Shown here piece by piece: positions 22,853-33,386 of a DNA stretch of 64,000 nt. Made by a program: the position numbers and the translations under genes. The notes beneath the pieces are model-generated. The model did no database searches. It was given only the letters and a program-made list of their open reading frames with translations, and was not told the origin of the DNA. Numbering within the stretch: position 1 is the stretch's first letter; the number at the start of each line of letters is the position of its first letter. This DNA comes from JBDSZL01 sp039925145 (GTDB lineage Bacteria; Acidobacteriota; Vicinamibacteria; Vicinamibacterales; SCN-69-37), in the NCBI GenBank assembly GCA_039925145.1, contig JBDSZL010000022.1, positions 1 through 64,000 on the forward strand, written 5' to 3'.

Positions 22853-25422
22853 TGATCCTGCTTCAGCGTGAGGCGGGCAGCGCGCCGCGCGGGATAGAGT
22901 CCTGCCATGGTCGTGGCTAGCACCATCAGCGCCGAGGATTGCACCAGGAACATCCCGGGCAGATGGAACTGGATGGTCCACCCAAAGCTCTGGACGTTGA
23001 CGACGTAGATCAGGACGAGAGACAGGGCGAGACCGACACAGAGTCCAATCGCCTGACTGGCGGCGCCGATCACGGCGGCTTCGCCCATGACCATTCGGCG
23101 GATCTGTGCACGCGTGGTGCCGATCAGGCGCAGCACCGTGAGCTCGGCCTCGCGCTCCAGGATCAGGGTGAGCAGCGTGCCGGCCACGCCGAGGATGGCC
23201 ACGACAATAGCGACGAGCTCGAGCGCGTAGGTGATCGCAAACGTGCTGTCGAAGATGCGCAGCACCTCGGCCCGCAGCCACGCCTGCGTGTTGATCACGA
23301 CGTTGTGCGCGTCGCCTATCGAGGCGAGCAGTCGCTCGCGCGCCGCGTCGGGGTCGACGTTCGGCGCCAGGTACACCGTCATGCCGCTGGCGCCGATCTC
23401 TCCGTAGTGACGCTCGAACGTGGAGCGATCCATCATCACGACGCCGCGATCGTTCGAGTAGTCGAAGTAGACCGCCGCCACGCGCACCTCAACCGAACCA
23501 TGTGGAGTGGGCAACGAGACGATGCTCCCGACGGAGACCCGCTGCTTCAGCGAGAAGCTCTCGGAGACGACGACGGCGTCCTGGCCAATCGCCGCCCGCA
23601 TCTCGGCGCGCGCGTCTGCGGGCGCCTTGAACAGCAGAGTGCCGCGGGTGAGGAGCACGTCGAAATCACTGCCACCGACACGAACTCGTGTGTCGGCGTA
23701 CGGCACGTCTATCGATCGGAATCGATCCACCGCTGCGACGTCCGGGCTCGAGGTAATGAGGTCAACGACGTCGGGCGAGAGCGTCTCGTCGGGCCCGGGC
23801 TGTTGCCGCGCGCCAGGGCTGACGAACAAATCGGCTTGCAGCGTCTGCGCGACCCAGTAGGAGACGGTGTCGCGAAAGCTGCCGATCATGACGGCGATGG
23901 CCACCATCATCGACAGGCTCACCGCCAGCGCCGCAATCGAGATCGACAGCCGCGGTACGGACGCCGAGACGTTGTTGACCGCGAGCCAATCCTCGACGCG
24001 CATCAGGCGACGAACCGGCGCTAGCAGGAGGCGGGTGACGAGCACGAGAATGGCAGGAACCAGAAACGACGCGCCGAGCACGATGGCGACTGCTGCGGCG
24101 TATCCGAAGAGCGGCAGGTTGCCGACCGGCCCGAGGGTGGCGAGCCAGGCGCCCGCCCCCAGCAGCATTGCGGGAAGCCAGAGACCTCGAAGCCGGAACC
24201 GCGGCCGCGGCTCCACATCGTCGATGCCCCGCGTGGCGGCCGTGGGACTGACGCCCGAGGCCTCTTGCGCCGGGACCAGCGCCGCCAGCAGCGAGAGCGG
24301 CAGGCTGGTGACACAGGCGAGCAGCACGTACCGCCAGGTCAGCGCCGGCGGCGCCGCCGCGGTCGCGATGTAGAGCGTCGATACTGTCGTGGAGGTGAGC
24401 GCGATGGTCCAGATGGCGAGCAGCCGCCCCAGCAGCAGCCCCACCGCGCCGCCGACTACCGCGAGAATGGCGGCCTCCCCGAGGAACAGGGCGCGAACTT
24501 CCGCGCGGGTGATCCCGAGACCCCGCAATGTGCCGATTTCGGCGCGCCGCGACAGCACAGAGACGGAGATCGTGTTGTAGACGAGGAAGAGCCCAACGAT
24601 CAGCGCAATGTAGGAGAGCGCCGTAAGGTTCAGGTGGAAGGCCGCGAGCATGTTTTCCACCTGCTGACCGCGTTGTGCGGGGCGCCGCACCTGGAGACCG
24701 GCGGGGAGGCGACTGGCGATGGCCCGCTCGGCGGTGTCCACCGATGTGTCTGCCGCGAGGCGCAGGTCGACCCGGGTGACGCGACCGAAAGTGCCGAGCA
24801 CCTGTTGCGCGGCGGCGATGTCCATCAGGACCAAGCGGCCATCCAGCACCCGCGCGGGGCCTTCGTCGGCCAGGAGCGCCGTGATGGTCAACGGCACGCG
24901 CCGGTCACCGACTTCAACGGTCAGAGTGGATCTGACGCGCAGTCCTCGTGGCGCCGAGAACCGTGCGGTCAGGACGGCCGAAGAGGGATCGAGCAGGAGC
25001 GACAGGAATTCGCGAGGCGCGGGTGTCTGGCCGGTCGCCGTTGGCGAGAGGAGGACGTAGTCGCGGATGGCGCGATCGCGCAGCACGTCTACTCCGAGAA
25101 GCCGGAGACGCTCGGCGGGGTGGCCAGGCTGCCGCAGCACGAGCTGTCCTTCAATCACGGGAGAGATGTCGCCGAACTCACGAAGCCAGCCGAGTGCGGG
25201 GATGAGTGTCTCGTCGACGCCCGTGCCAGGGCTGGCGATCTCGAGGCCGGCGCGTCCAGACACGACGTTGAGCGCGGTTGTGAACCCGGCGAGCGAGCTG
25301 GCATTGGTGAGTTGAATGGCGATGACCACCGCCACGCCGAGCGCGACCCCCAGGGCGGTGCTGGCCGTGCGCAACGGCTCCTGCGCCATGCGCCGTAGCA
25401 CGAACCAGCTAAAGAACCGCAC
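22849..25422 (-). CDS. ABC transporter permease, FtsX/MacB-like, duplicated
   Basis: An 857-residue inner-membrane protein made of two FtsX-type units. There is one N-terminal helix, a periplasmic domain (about 45-260), three to four helices with the conserved SRRAEIGTLRGLGITR coupling segment (about 285-400), and further helices (about 430-520). A second periplasmic domain (about 535-735) and a last set of helices with REAELTVLRLIGTTR complete it. Such permeases use ATP hydrolysis to move lipids or lipoproteins or to drive periplasmic work rather than to import solutes. It overlaps the ATPase by 14 bases and the lipocalin by four. Confidence 0.88.
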   Translation of the reverse strand: MRFFSWFVLRRMAQEPLRTASTALGVALGVAVVIAIQLTNASSLAGFTTALNVVSGRAGLEIASPGTGVDETLIPALGWLREFGDISPVIEGQLVLRQPGHPAERLRLLGVDVLRDRAIRDYVLLSPTATGQTPAPREFLSLLLDPSSAVLTARFSAPRGLRVRSTLTVEVGDRRVPLTITALLADEGPARVLDGRLVLMDIAAAQQVLGTFGRVTRVDLRLAADTSVDTAERAIASRLPAGLQVRRPAQRGQQVENMLAAFHLNLTALSYIALIVGLFLVYNTISVSVLSRRAEIGTLRGLGITRAEVRALFLGEAAILAVVGGAVGLLLGRLLAIWTIALTSTTVSTLYIATAAAPPALTWRYVLLACVTSLPLSLLAALVPAQEASGVSPTAATRGIDDVEPRPRFRLRGLWLPAMLLGAGAWLATLGPVGNLPLFGYAAAVAIVLGASFLVPAILVLVTRLLLAPVRRLMRVEDWLAVNNVSASVPRLSISIAALAVSLSMMVAIAVMIGSFRDTVSYWVAQTLQADLFVSPGARQQPGPDETLSPDVVDLITSSPDVAAVDRFRSIDVPYADTRVRVGGSDFDVLLTRGTLLFKAPADARAEMRAAIGQDAVVVSESFSLKQRVSVGSIVSLPTPHGSVEVRVAAVYFDYSNDRGVVMMDRSTFERHYGEIGASGMTVYLAPNVDPDAARERLLASIGDAHNVVINTQAWLRAEVLRIFDSTFAITYALELVAIVVAILGVAGTLLTLILEREAELTVLRLIGTTRAQIRRMVMGEAAVIGAASQAIGLCVGLALSLVLIYVVNVQSFGWTIQFHLPGMFLVQSSALMVLATTMAGLYPARRAARLTLKQDQ

Positions 25423-26107
25423 CGCGCGGGCCTCCGTCTTCGATACGCCCGTCGCGCATGCGAATCACCCGTCGGGCCGCGGCCGCGATGTCGGGCGCAT
25501 GCGTGGCGAGCATCAGGGTCACGCCCGATTCGACGTTCAGCTCCGTGAGTAGATCGAGAATGCGATGGCCGTTCTCGGAGTCGAGATTTCCCGTGGGTTC
25601 GTCCGCGATCACCAGGGCTGGGCGGTGCACGAGGGCGCGCGCGACCGCCACACGCTGCATCTCGCCGCCGGAGAGTTGCCTGGGGTAATGAAAGAGTCGT
25701 CGCGCCAGACCCACCCGGTCGAGCAGTGTGCGGGCGGCACTCTCCGCGCCAGCACGCCTACTGCCGGCGAGGAGCAGCGGCAGCTGCACGTTCTCGATTA
25801 CCGTGAGGGTGGGGAGCAGGTTGAAGAACTGGAAGACGAACCCCACCCGGGCGCGCCGGACCAGCGTCAGTTGGTCATCGTTCAGCCCGGCCAGCACGCG
25901 TCCCTCGAGCGCCACGGTGCCAGCGGTGGGCCTGTCCATGGCACCGCAGAGGTGCAGCAGCGTGGACTTGCCGCAGCCCGACGGTCCCACGAGGGCGACG
26001 AATTCTCCCGCGGAGATGTCGAGACTGACATCGCTCAACGCTGCCACGGCGGTCTCGCCGGCGGCGTAGCTGCGAGTGACCGCGTGCAGGGTGAGCAGGG
26101 CCGACAC
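25409..26107 (-). CDS. ABC transporter ATP-binding protein, LolD/MacB-type
   Basis: A 232-residue ATPase for the FtsX-type permease encoded next. Motifs are Walker A GPSGCGKST, the LolD/MacB-type GFVFQFFNLLPTLT Q-loop, signature LSGGEMQRVAVARAL, Walker B LVIADEPTGNLDS and switch region ATHAPD. First gene of the three-gene operon. Its start lies 50 bases from the second palindromic repeat locus. Confidence 0.92.
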   Translation of the reverse strand: MSALLTLHAVTRSYAAGETAVAALSDVSLDISAGEFVALVGPSGCGKSTLLHLCGAMDRPTAGTVALEGRVLAGLNDDQLTLVRRARVGFVFQFFNLLPTLTVIENVQLPLLLAGSRRAGAESAARTLLDRVGLARRLFHYPRQLSGGEMQRVAVARALVHRPALVIADEPTGNLDSENGHRILDLLTELNVESGVTLMLATHAPDIAAAARRVIRMRDGRIEDGGPRGAVL

Positions 26108-26156
26108 TCAGAGAGTATGTCAGGCCCATCGGCGTCGACACCTCTCGAGCGACATA

Positions 26157-26204
26157 GGAGACCGGGTCTCCGTCAGATGCCCTCCCAAGGAGACCCGGTC
26201 TCTT
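26157..26204. repeat. Single copy of the palindromic repeat
   Basis: GGAGACCGGGTCTCC (26157-26171) and its exact inverted partner (from 26189) flank a 17-base loop, GTCAGATGCCCTCCCAA. The loop has the same length as, and 13 of 17 identities with, the loop of the 21.6 kb cluster, so this is a diverged copy of the same element. It lies between the divergent ABC operon and DCC gene. Confidence 0.88.
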
Positions 26205-26227
26205 AATCCCCGGCGTATGCTGATCGG

Positions 26228-26641
26228 GTGCCGCACCCGTCCTCATCCTCATCGGCTGTCGTGCTGTTCGACGGCACGTGCGCGTTCTGCGAGCGCGCCG
26301 TGGTGTTCATCGCCAGGAGGGACCCTTCCGGCTATTTCAGGTTCGGTGCGTCTCAGTCGCCCCAGGCGGCGGCACTGCTGGCTCCGTACGGCGTCACCCG
26401 GGAGACAGCGCGAAGCATCATTCTGATCGAGGACGGGCGCGTGCACCTGCGATCGACAGCGTCACTGCGCATCGCTGCCCGACTGGCGTTTCCGTGGTCG
26501 CTGCTGCGTGTGCTGCTCGCTGTGCCCGTGCCTGTCCGCGACGGCGTGTACATGCTCATCGCGGCGGTCCGGAAGCGCCTGGCGGGGCCCTCGAATGCCT
26601 GCGAGATCCCCCCGCCCGCGATCCGGGCCCGCATGATCTAG
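26228..26641 (+). CDS. DCC1-like thiol-disulfide oxidoreductase (DUF393)
   Basis: A 137-residue protein of the DCC family, named for the DxxCxxC motif, here FDGTCAFCERAVVFIARRD near residues 14-32. The CxxC pair is the predicted redox site. Then come FRFGASQSPQAAALL and a helical C-terminal half with hydrophobic stretches that may touch the membrane. The start is GTG 26228. It precedes glgB by 57 bases in the same direction; no functional link is evident. Confidence 0.85.
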   Translation: MPHPSSSSSAVVLFDGTCAFCERAVVFIARRDPSGYFRFGASQSPQAAALLAPYGVTRETARSIILIEDGRVHLRSTASLRIAARLAFPWSLLRVLLAVPVPVRDGVYMLIAAVRKRLAGPSNACEIPPPAIRARMI

Positions 26642-26698
26642 GGTCCTGCCGGGGCTTCGCGCTTTCATCGCACCCCGTTTTCTGCGACAGTTCCAGAC

Positions 26699-28642
26699 GT
26701 GTCATCCAATCACCCGGCCCGCGATTCCGGTCCCCTGATTACGGACTACGAAGCGTACCTCTTCGGCGAGGGGCACTGGCTTCGGGCCTGGGAGAAGCTG
26801 GGTGCCCGACCTGCCATTGTCGGGGGCATCGCCGGCTACACGTTCGCGGTGTGGGCGCCCAACGCGCAGGGTGTCTCGGTGGTCGGCACGTTCAACCGGT
26901 GGGACGGACGCGCACACCCGCTGGAATCGCGTGGCGCGAGCGGCCTGTGGGAGACGTTCGTGCCAGGGGTGACCGCCGGGTCGCTCTACAAGTTCGAGAT
27001 TCATCTGCGCGAAGGTCCGCCGCTCGTCAAGGCCGATCCGTTTGCGCTGTTTGCCCAGCGTCCACCCGAGACCGCGTCGGTGACGAGCGATTTCGGTCAT
27101 CACGTGTGGCGGGACACCGCGTGGATGTCGGCGCGGCGCGACGCTCCGCTCGATGCCCCGATGTCGATCTACGAGGTGCACTCCGGCTCGTGGCGCCGCA
27201 ATCCGCTCGAGGGCAACCGCTCACTGAGCTGGCGGGAACTGGCGGCTGAGCTGGTGCCGTACGTGGTGCAGATGGGGTTCACCCACATCGAGCTGCTCCC
27301 GATCATGGAGCACCCGTACGAACCGTCGTGGGGCTACCAGGTCACCGGCTATTTCGCGCCAACCAGCCGCCACGGCACGCCAGACGAGTTCAGGTTCTTC
27401 GTCGACGAATGTCACGCGAACGGCCTCGGTGTGATTCTGGACTGGGTGCCGGGCCATTTTCCGAAGGACGCGCACGGTCTTGCCTTCTTCGACGGGAGTG
27501 CCCTGTTCGAGCACGCCGACCCCCGCCAGGGCGAGCATCAGGACTGGGGGACGCTGATCTTCAACTACGGCCGTCACGAAGTCCGCAATTTCCTGCTCAC
27601 GAACGCGCTGTACTGGCTCGAGTCGTTCCACATCGACGGCCTTCGCGTGGACGCGGTCGCATCGATGATCTACCTCGACTACTCGCGCCAGGAGGGGCAG
27701 TGGATCCCGAACCAATACGGCGGTCGCGAGAATCTCGACGCCATCGATTTTCTTCGCGAGTTGAACGCGCTCACGCACGGACACCATCCAGGCACGGTAG
27801 TGATCGCTGAAGAGTCGACGGCCTTTCCGGCCGTGAGTCGTCCCACGTGGGTGGGCGGACTCGGTTTCACCCTGAAGTGGAACATGGGTTGGATGCACGA
27901 CATCCTCACCTACGCCGGCAAAGATCCGCTCTATCGGCGCTGGGAGCATCAGCATCTGACGTTCTCGATGCTCTATGCGTACAACGAGAACTTCGTGCTG
28001 CCCTTCTCGCACGACGAGGTCGTGCACGGCAAGCGATCGATGCTCGACAAACTGCCCGGCGACGCCTGGCAGAAGGCCGCGTCGCTCCGTACGCTCTACG
28101 CTTTCATGTTCGTGCACCCCGGCAAGAAGCTGTTGTTCATGGGGTCGGAGTTTGGCGTGTGGCGTGAGTGGGACCAGGCCGAGTCACTCGAATGGGATCT
28201 CCTGCAATACCCGCTGCACGCCGGCCTGCAGCGGTTCGTGTCCGATCTGCATCGGATCTATCGCGAACAGCCATCCCTGTACGAAGTTGATTTCGAGCCT
28301 GCCGGCTTCGCGTGGATCGATTGCAACGATCACGAGGCGAGCGTCATTTCCCTGCTCCGGCGCGCCCGTGATCCCGACGACGCGATCGTCTCCGTGATCA
28401 ACTGGACTCCGGTGGTCCGGTACGACTACCGGGTCGGTGTGCCGGAGCAGGGCTTCTATCGCGAGTTGCTGAACACCGACGCTGCAATCTACGGCGGGAG
28501 CAATGTCGGAAATCAGGGCGGCGTGCAGACCGAAGCGGTGCCGGCCCACGGCCACGCGCAGTCTCTGCGGCTGACCCTGCCGCCGCTGGCAGGGCTGCTC
28601 TTCAAACGCACACAAAACCAGATCGGCGAGCGCATCGCCTGA
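26699..28642 (+). CDS. glgB: 1,4-alpha-glucan branching enzyme
   Basis: A 647-residue GH13 enzyme that makes alpha-1,6 branches in glycogen. The N-terminal CBM48 domain (about 30-130, VWAPNAQGVSVVGTFNRWD) precedes the catalytic barrel. Barrel regions visible are WGYQVTGYFAPTSR, the nucleophile Asp in GLRVDAVASM, the acid Glu in VIAEEST and FSHDEVVHGK. A C-terminal beta domain closes it. It lacks the extra N1 domain of some GlgBs. Start GTG 26699 gives the usual short N-terminus. No other glycogen gene is in the window. Confidence 0.95.
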   Translation: MSSNHPARDSGPLITDYEAYLFGEGHWLRAWEKLGARPAIVGGIAGYTFAVWAPNAQGVSVVGTFNRWDGRAHPLESRGASGLWETFVPGVTAGSLYKFEIHLREGPPLVKADPFALFAQRPPETASVTSDFGHHVWRDTAWMSARRDAPLDAPMSIYEVHSGSWRRNPLEGNRSLSWRELAAELVPYVVQMGFTHIELLPIMEHPYEPSWGYQVTGYFAPTSRHGTPDEFRFFVDECHANGLGVILDWVPGHFPKDAHGLAFFDGSALFEHADPRQGEHQDWGTLIFNYGRHEVRNFLLTNALYWLESFHIDGLRVDAVASMIYLDYSRQEGQWIPNQYGGRENLDAIDFLRELNALTHGHHPGTVVIAEESTAFPAVSRPTWVGGLGFTLKWNMGWMHDILTYAGKDPLYRRWEHQHLTFSMLYAYNENFVLPFSHDEVVHGKRSMLDKLPGDAWQKAASLRTLYAFMFVHPGKKLLFMGSEFGVWREWDQAESLEWDLLQYPLHAGLQRFVSDLHRIYREQPSLYEVDFEPAGFAWIDCNDHEASVISLLRRARDPDDAIVSVINWTPVVRYDYRVGVPEQGFYRELLNTDAAIYGGSNVGNQGGVQTEAVPAHGHAQSLRLTLPPLAGLLFKRTQNQIGERIA

Positions 28643-28680
28643 GCCCGTCCGGGGACTTGGGCCGACGGTTGGTTACGGCC

Positions 28681-30675
<1,995 letters not shown>

Positions 30676-30759
30676 CCGATCAAAGGTAGCACGGCGTCGT
30701 CTACCGCCGGCTCCCGCAAAAAGCATAGAATGCAACCTCCAAATCCGGAGGAGTTACAA

Positions 30760-32112
30760 ATGAGTGCAACGACTGGGGTTCGCCAGGCCGGGGCCGCGGT
30801 GGCCGATCGCCATGCGGCCTACGACAAAGGGCGTCTGTTTTTCGTGAGCAGTCTCGCTTTGGTGACTGCCGGCGTGGCCGCGTCGCTGCGGGCCAATACG
30901 GCGGGTGATCTGCAACGCACGTTCTTCGATCCGATCGACAAGGCGCACTCAGCGGCCATGATTGCGGGCGTCCTGGGCGTGCCCTTTCTCGGGTTTGCGC
31001 TGACGATCGCGTTGAGCAGTCCACTGCTCGACATCATCGGGATGCGGCTGTTCCTGCCCCTCTCGGGGTTCCTGTTGACGCTCGGCACGCTCGTCATGGT
31101 CTTCGCCGAACGGTTCTCGAGCGGCGGCACCAGCATTCAGACCGTGCTCTGGACCGGCGCGCTGATCGCGGGTATCGGGTGGGGCATGGTCGAAACGGTC
31201 ATCAACCCGCTCATTGCCACGCTCTATCCTGACGAGAAGACAGCCAAGCTGAACCTCCTGCATGCCTGGTGGCCTGGCGGACTCGTCATCGGCGGGTTGC
31301 TGGGCGTGCTGCTCTCCAACATGGGCATTGGCTGGCAGGTCAAGCTGGCGCTCGTGGCCATCCCCGGGCTGGCCGTGGTGTTTCTGTCGCTCGGCGTTGC
31401 CTATCCGCCCACCGAGCGCAAGGCCGCCGGTGTATCGACCGGCGATATGTTCCGTGAGCTGGTCAACCCGATCTTCGTCGTGCTGTTCTGCTCGATGTTT
31501 CTCACCGCGGCCTCCGAGCTCGCGCCTGGCCAGTGGGTGGATCTGGCGCTCACGCGGACCGTCCACATGCCGGGCATCCTGTTGCTCGTTTACGTGAGCG
31601 GACTCATGTTCGTGATGCGGCACTTTGCCGGCGCCCTGGTCCACAGGCTCTCGCCCATCGGACTGCTGTGGGTGTCGTGTCTCATGGCTTCGCTAGGGCT
31701 CGTTGCCTTGAGCGTCGCCGACTCCCCCGTGACGGGGTTGCTCGCCGCCACTCTCTGGGGCACCGGCGTCTGCTACATGTGGCCGACCATGCTCGCGACG
31801 GCCTCGGAGCGGTTCCCACGCGGCGGTGCGCTGTTGATGGGGCTCATGGGTACTGCCGGCATGTTGTCCATCCAGTTCGTCCTGCCGATGATGGGACAGG
31901 TGTTCGACACCAAGAAGGTTGAGCTTGCCGGGGGACCGGCCGCGTTCGAGGCACTGCCCCAGGGGCCCGAAATGGAGCGTGTGCTCGGCATGGCGGCGCA
32001 GACATCGTTCCGGTACGTGGCGATTCTGCCGGCCATTCTCTTGATTGTCTTTGGTGCGATCTGGATGTACGACCGCTCTAAGGGCGGATTCAAAGCCGAA
32101 AAGATCTCTTAG
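30760..32112 (+). CDS. MFS transporter
   Basis: A 450-residue major-facilitator protein with about 12 hydrophobic helices and a cytoplasmic hydrophilic N-terminus (1-28). The GxLxGxRxxxP loop-2 motif is modified here to LLDIIGMRLFLPLSG. ATG 30760 is preceded by GGAGGAG at about 6 bases, a strong site; the open frame upstream is the antisense of the ABC-F gene. Substrate cannot be told; the general look is that of sugar permeases. Divergent from the ABC-F gene. Confidence 0.85.
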   Translation: MSATTGVRQAGAAVADRHAAYDKGRLFFVSSLALVTAGVAASLRANTAGDLQRTFFDPIDKAHSAAMIAGVLGVPFLGFALTIALSSPLLDIIGMRLFLPLSGFLLTLGTLVMVFAERFSSGGTSIQTVLWTGALIAGIGWGMVETVINPLIATLYPDEKTAKLNLLHAWWPGGLVIGGLLGVLLSNMGIGWQVKLALVAIPGLAVVFLSLGVAYPPTERKAAGVSTGDMFRELVNPIFVVLFCSMFLTAASELAPGQWVDLALTRTVHMPGILLLVYVSGLMFVMRHFAGALVHRLSPIGLLWVSCLMASLGLVALSVADSPVTGLLAATLWGTGVCYMWPTMLATASERFPRGGALLMGLMGTAGMLSIQFVLPMMGQVFDTKKVELAGGPAAFEALPQGPEMERVLGMAAQTSFRYVAILPAILLIVFGAIWMYDRSKGGFKAEKIS

Positions 32113-32465
32113 CGTCTCGCTCTGGCCTGACGCCCTGCTGGTGACCATGGTCTCTGGCGGGGCGTCGGGCCATCCGTTCGCTCAAGCGCCGTCCTCTCCC
32201 GCTTCCCCTCCCCCTCGTAGAAATCTGCAGCCCCGCGGCGTGACGCATTGCTGTTTCTGCAATGCACGCGGTGGCGCCCTTCGCGTCGCGCGGCCAGATC
32301 GGCATTTTTACAGCCAATTTTTTCAACCTTGCTCGCTGTGCCGCGTGGTCAGCACCGGCAGGGCTGTTGCTTTGCTGGCGGGCGTAGGCCGGCGTCGGTG
32401 GCATTGAGCGACGACGGGGTGGCCTGCAGGTGGCGAGGGGCAATGCGAGTTGGGGAGGGTGGCGT
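32113..32465. other. Intergenic region between the MFS gene and the secreted-protein cluster
   Basis: There is no gene in these 353 bases. A 7-bp hairpin, GCATTGC-TGTTTCT-GCAATGC, lies at 32245-32265, with partly complementary outer bases (GCGT/ACGC); no T-run follows. A T-rich patch (about 32305-32330) then leads toward the next start and is the likeliest promoter area, but I see no consensus pair. Confidence 0.4.
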
Positions 32466-33386
32466 ATGCAAATAATCTGCGCGCGCAAGCGCGCTATGGG
32501 GTGGCTCGTGGTCGTAGGCACGATGTTTACGACCGGCTGGTCTCTGTGCGGCGTACGGGCTGAATCGCAAGGGAGGGGATCGGCGCCGGCGCCGCCCGAG
32601 CAGGCAAACACCGAGCACGCGGTCGACGCCCTGTCGGCCGACATGACGATTCGGCAGTGGCGCATCGCTGCAGACGGCAAGCCGCTCGGCGCGGACCCGC
32701 CCTCGTTCACCATGAAGCTGCAGCGTGAACGTCACGGGCAGGGCTGGCACACCTCACTCTCCCTCCAGCGCGCCGAACCGCCGCTGGTCCAGGGGCTCTC
32801 CGGGCCAAGGGCGCTCGACAACCCGTTTCTCGTCGCCCGCTTCGAGTACGACGATGACGGCACAGAGCCGAAGATGTATGACGTCAGCGGCCGGGTGATG
32901 GCGGGACCAACGGAAGCCGACCGTGCCCGTCTCGGTTTGCCGCTCGATCTCCGCGACCCATCATGGGATCCCACCGCATTGGCGGGACGCGCCCGAGGTG
33001 CCGCGCGTGGTGCTGCTAATCGGTCGGCGGCCAACGGGCTCCTCTTGAAGCAGGCCGACCACTCCCAGCGTCGCGCCGACCTCCAGCAGCGATTTGGGCC
33101 TCGCGCGGGGCAGGTGCGCGGTCTCGACCGCTTCGTTCACACCTTCGGCCCCGAGGTGCACGAACTGCTCGTCGATCCGGCGCTGGCATTGACGATGGAG
33201 ATGAATGTCAGCGGGCAGGGCGGACTGCTGAGCCACGCCGTGTTCGAGTATCAGCCATTCGGAAAGGCCGACCTGCTCCGCCATCATGCGCAGGCGCAAC
33301 GGGTCATCCCGGCGTCGGGCGGCAGTCGCATAGTCACCGACGTCACCATCGCCAACGTCATCGTCGACACACGAGGTGGACGATGA
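32466..33386 (+). CDS. Secreted hypothetical protein coupled to the lectin-hydrolase
   Basis: A 306-residue protein with a signal peptide (about 1-33). The start is ATG 32466, preceded by GGGGAGGG. The mature part mixes beta segments with an Ala/Arg-rich middle (about 170-215), and I recognise no catalytic motif or family. Its stop overlaps the start of the lipase-like gene (ATGA at 33383), so the two are co-translated and probably act together outside the cell, for example as a folding helper or partner. No lipase-foldase signature is seen. Confidence 0.6.
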   Translation: MQIICARKRAMGWLVVVGTMFTTGWSLCGVRAESQGRGSAPAPPEQANTEHAVDALSADMTIRQWRIAADGKPLGADPPSFTMKLQRERHGQGWHTSLSLQRAEPPLVQGLSGPRALDNPFLVARFEYDDDGTEPKMYDVSGRVMAGPTEADRARLGLPLDLRDPSWDPTALAGRARGAARGAANRSAANGLLLKQADHSQRRADLQQRFGPRAGQVRGLDRFVHTFGPEVHELLVDPALALTMEMNVSGQGGLLSHAVFEYQPFGKADLLRHHAQAQRVIPASGGSRIVTDVTIANVIVDTRGGR

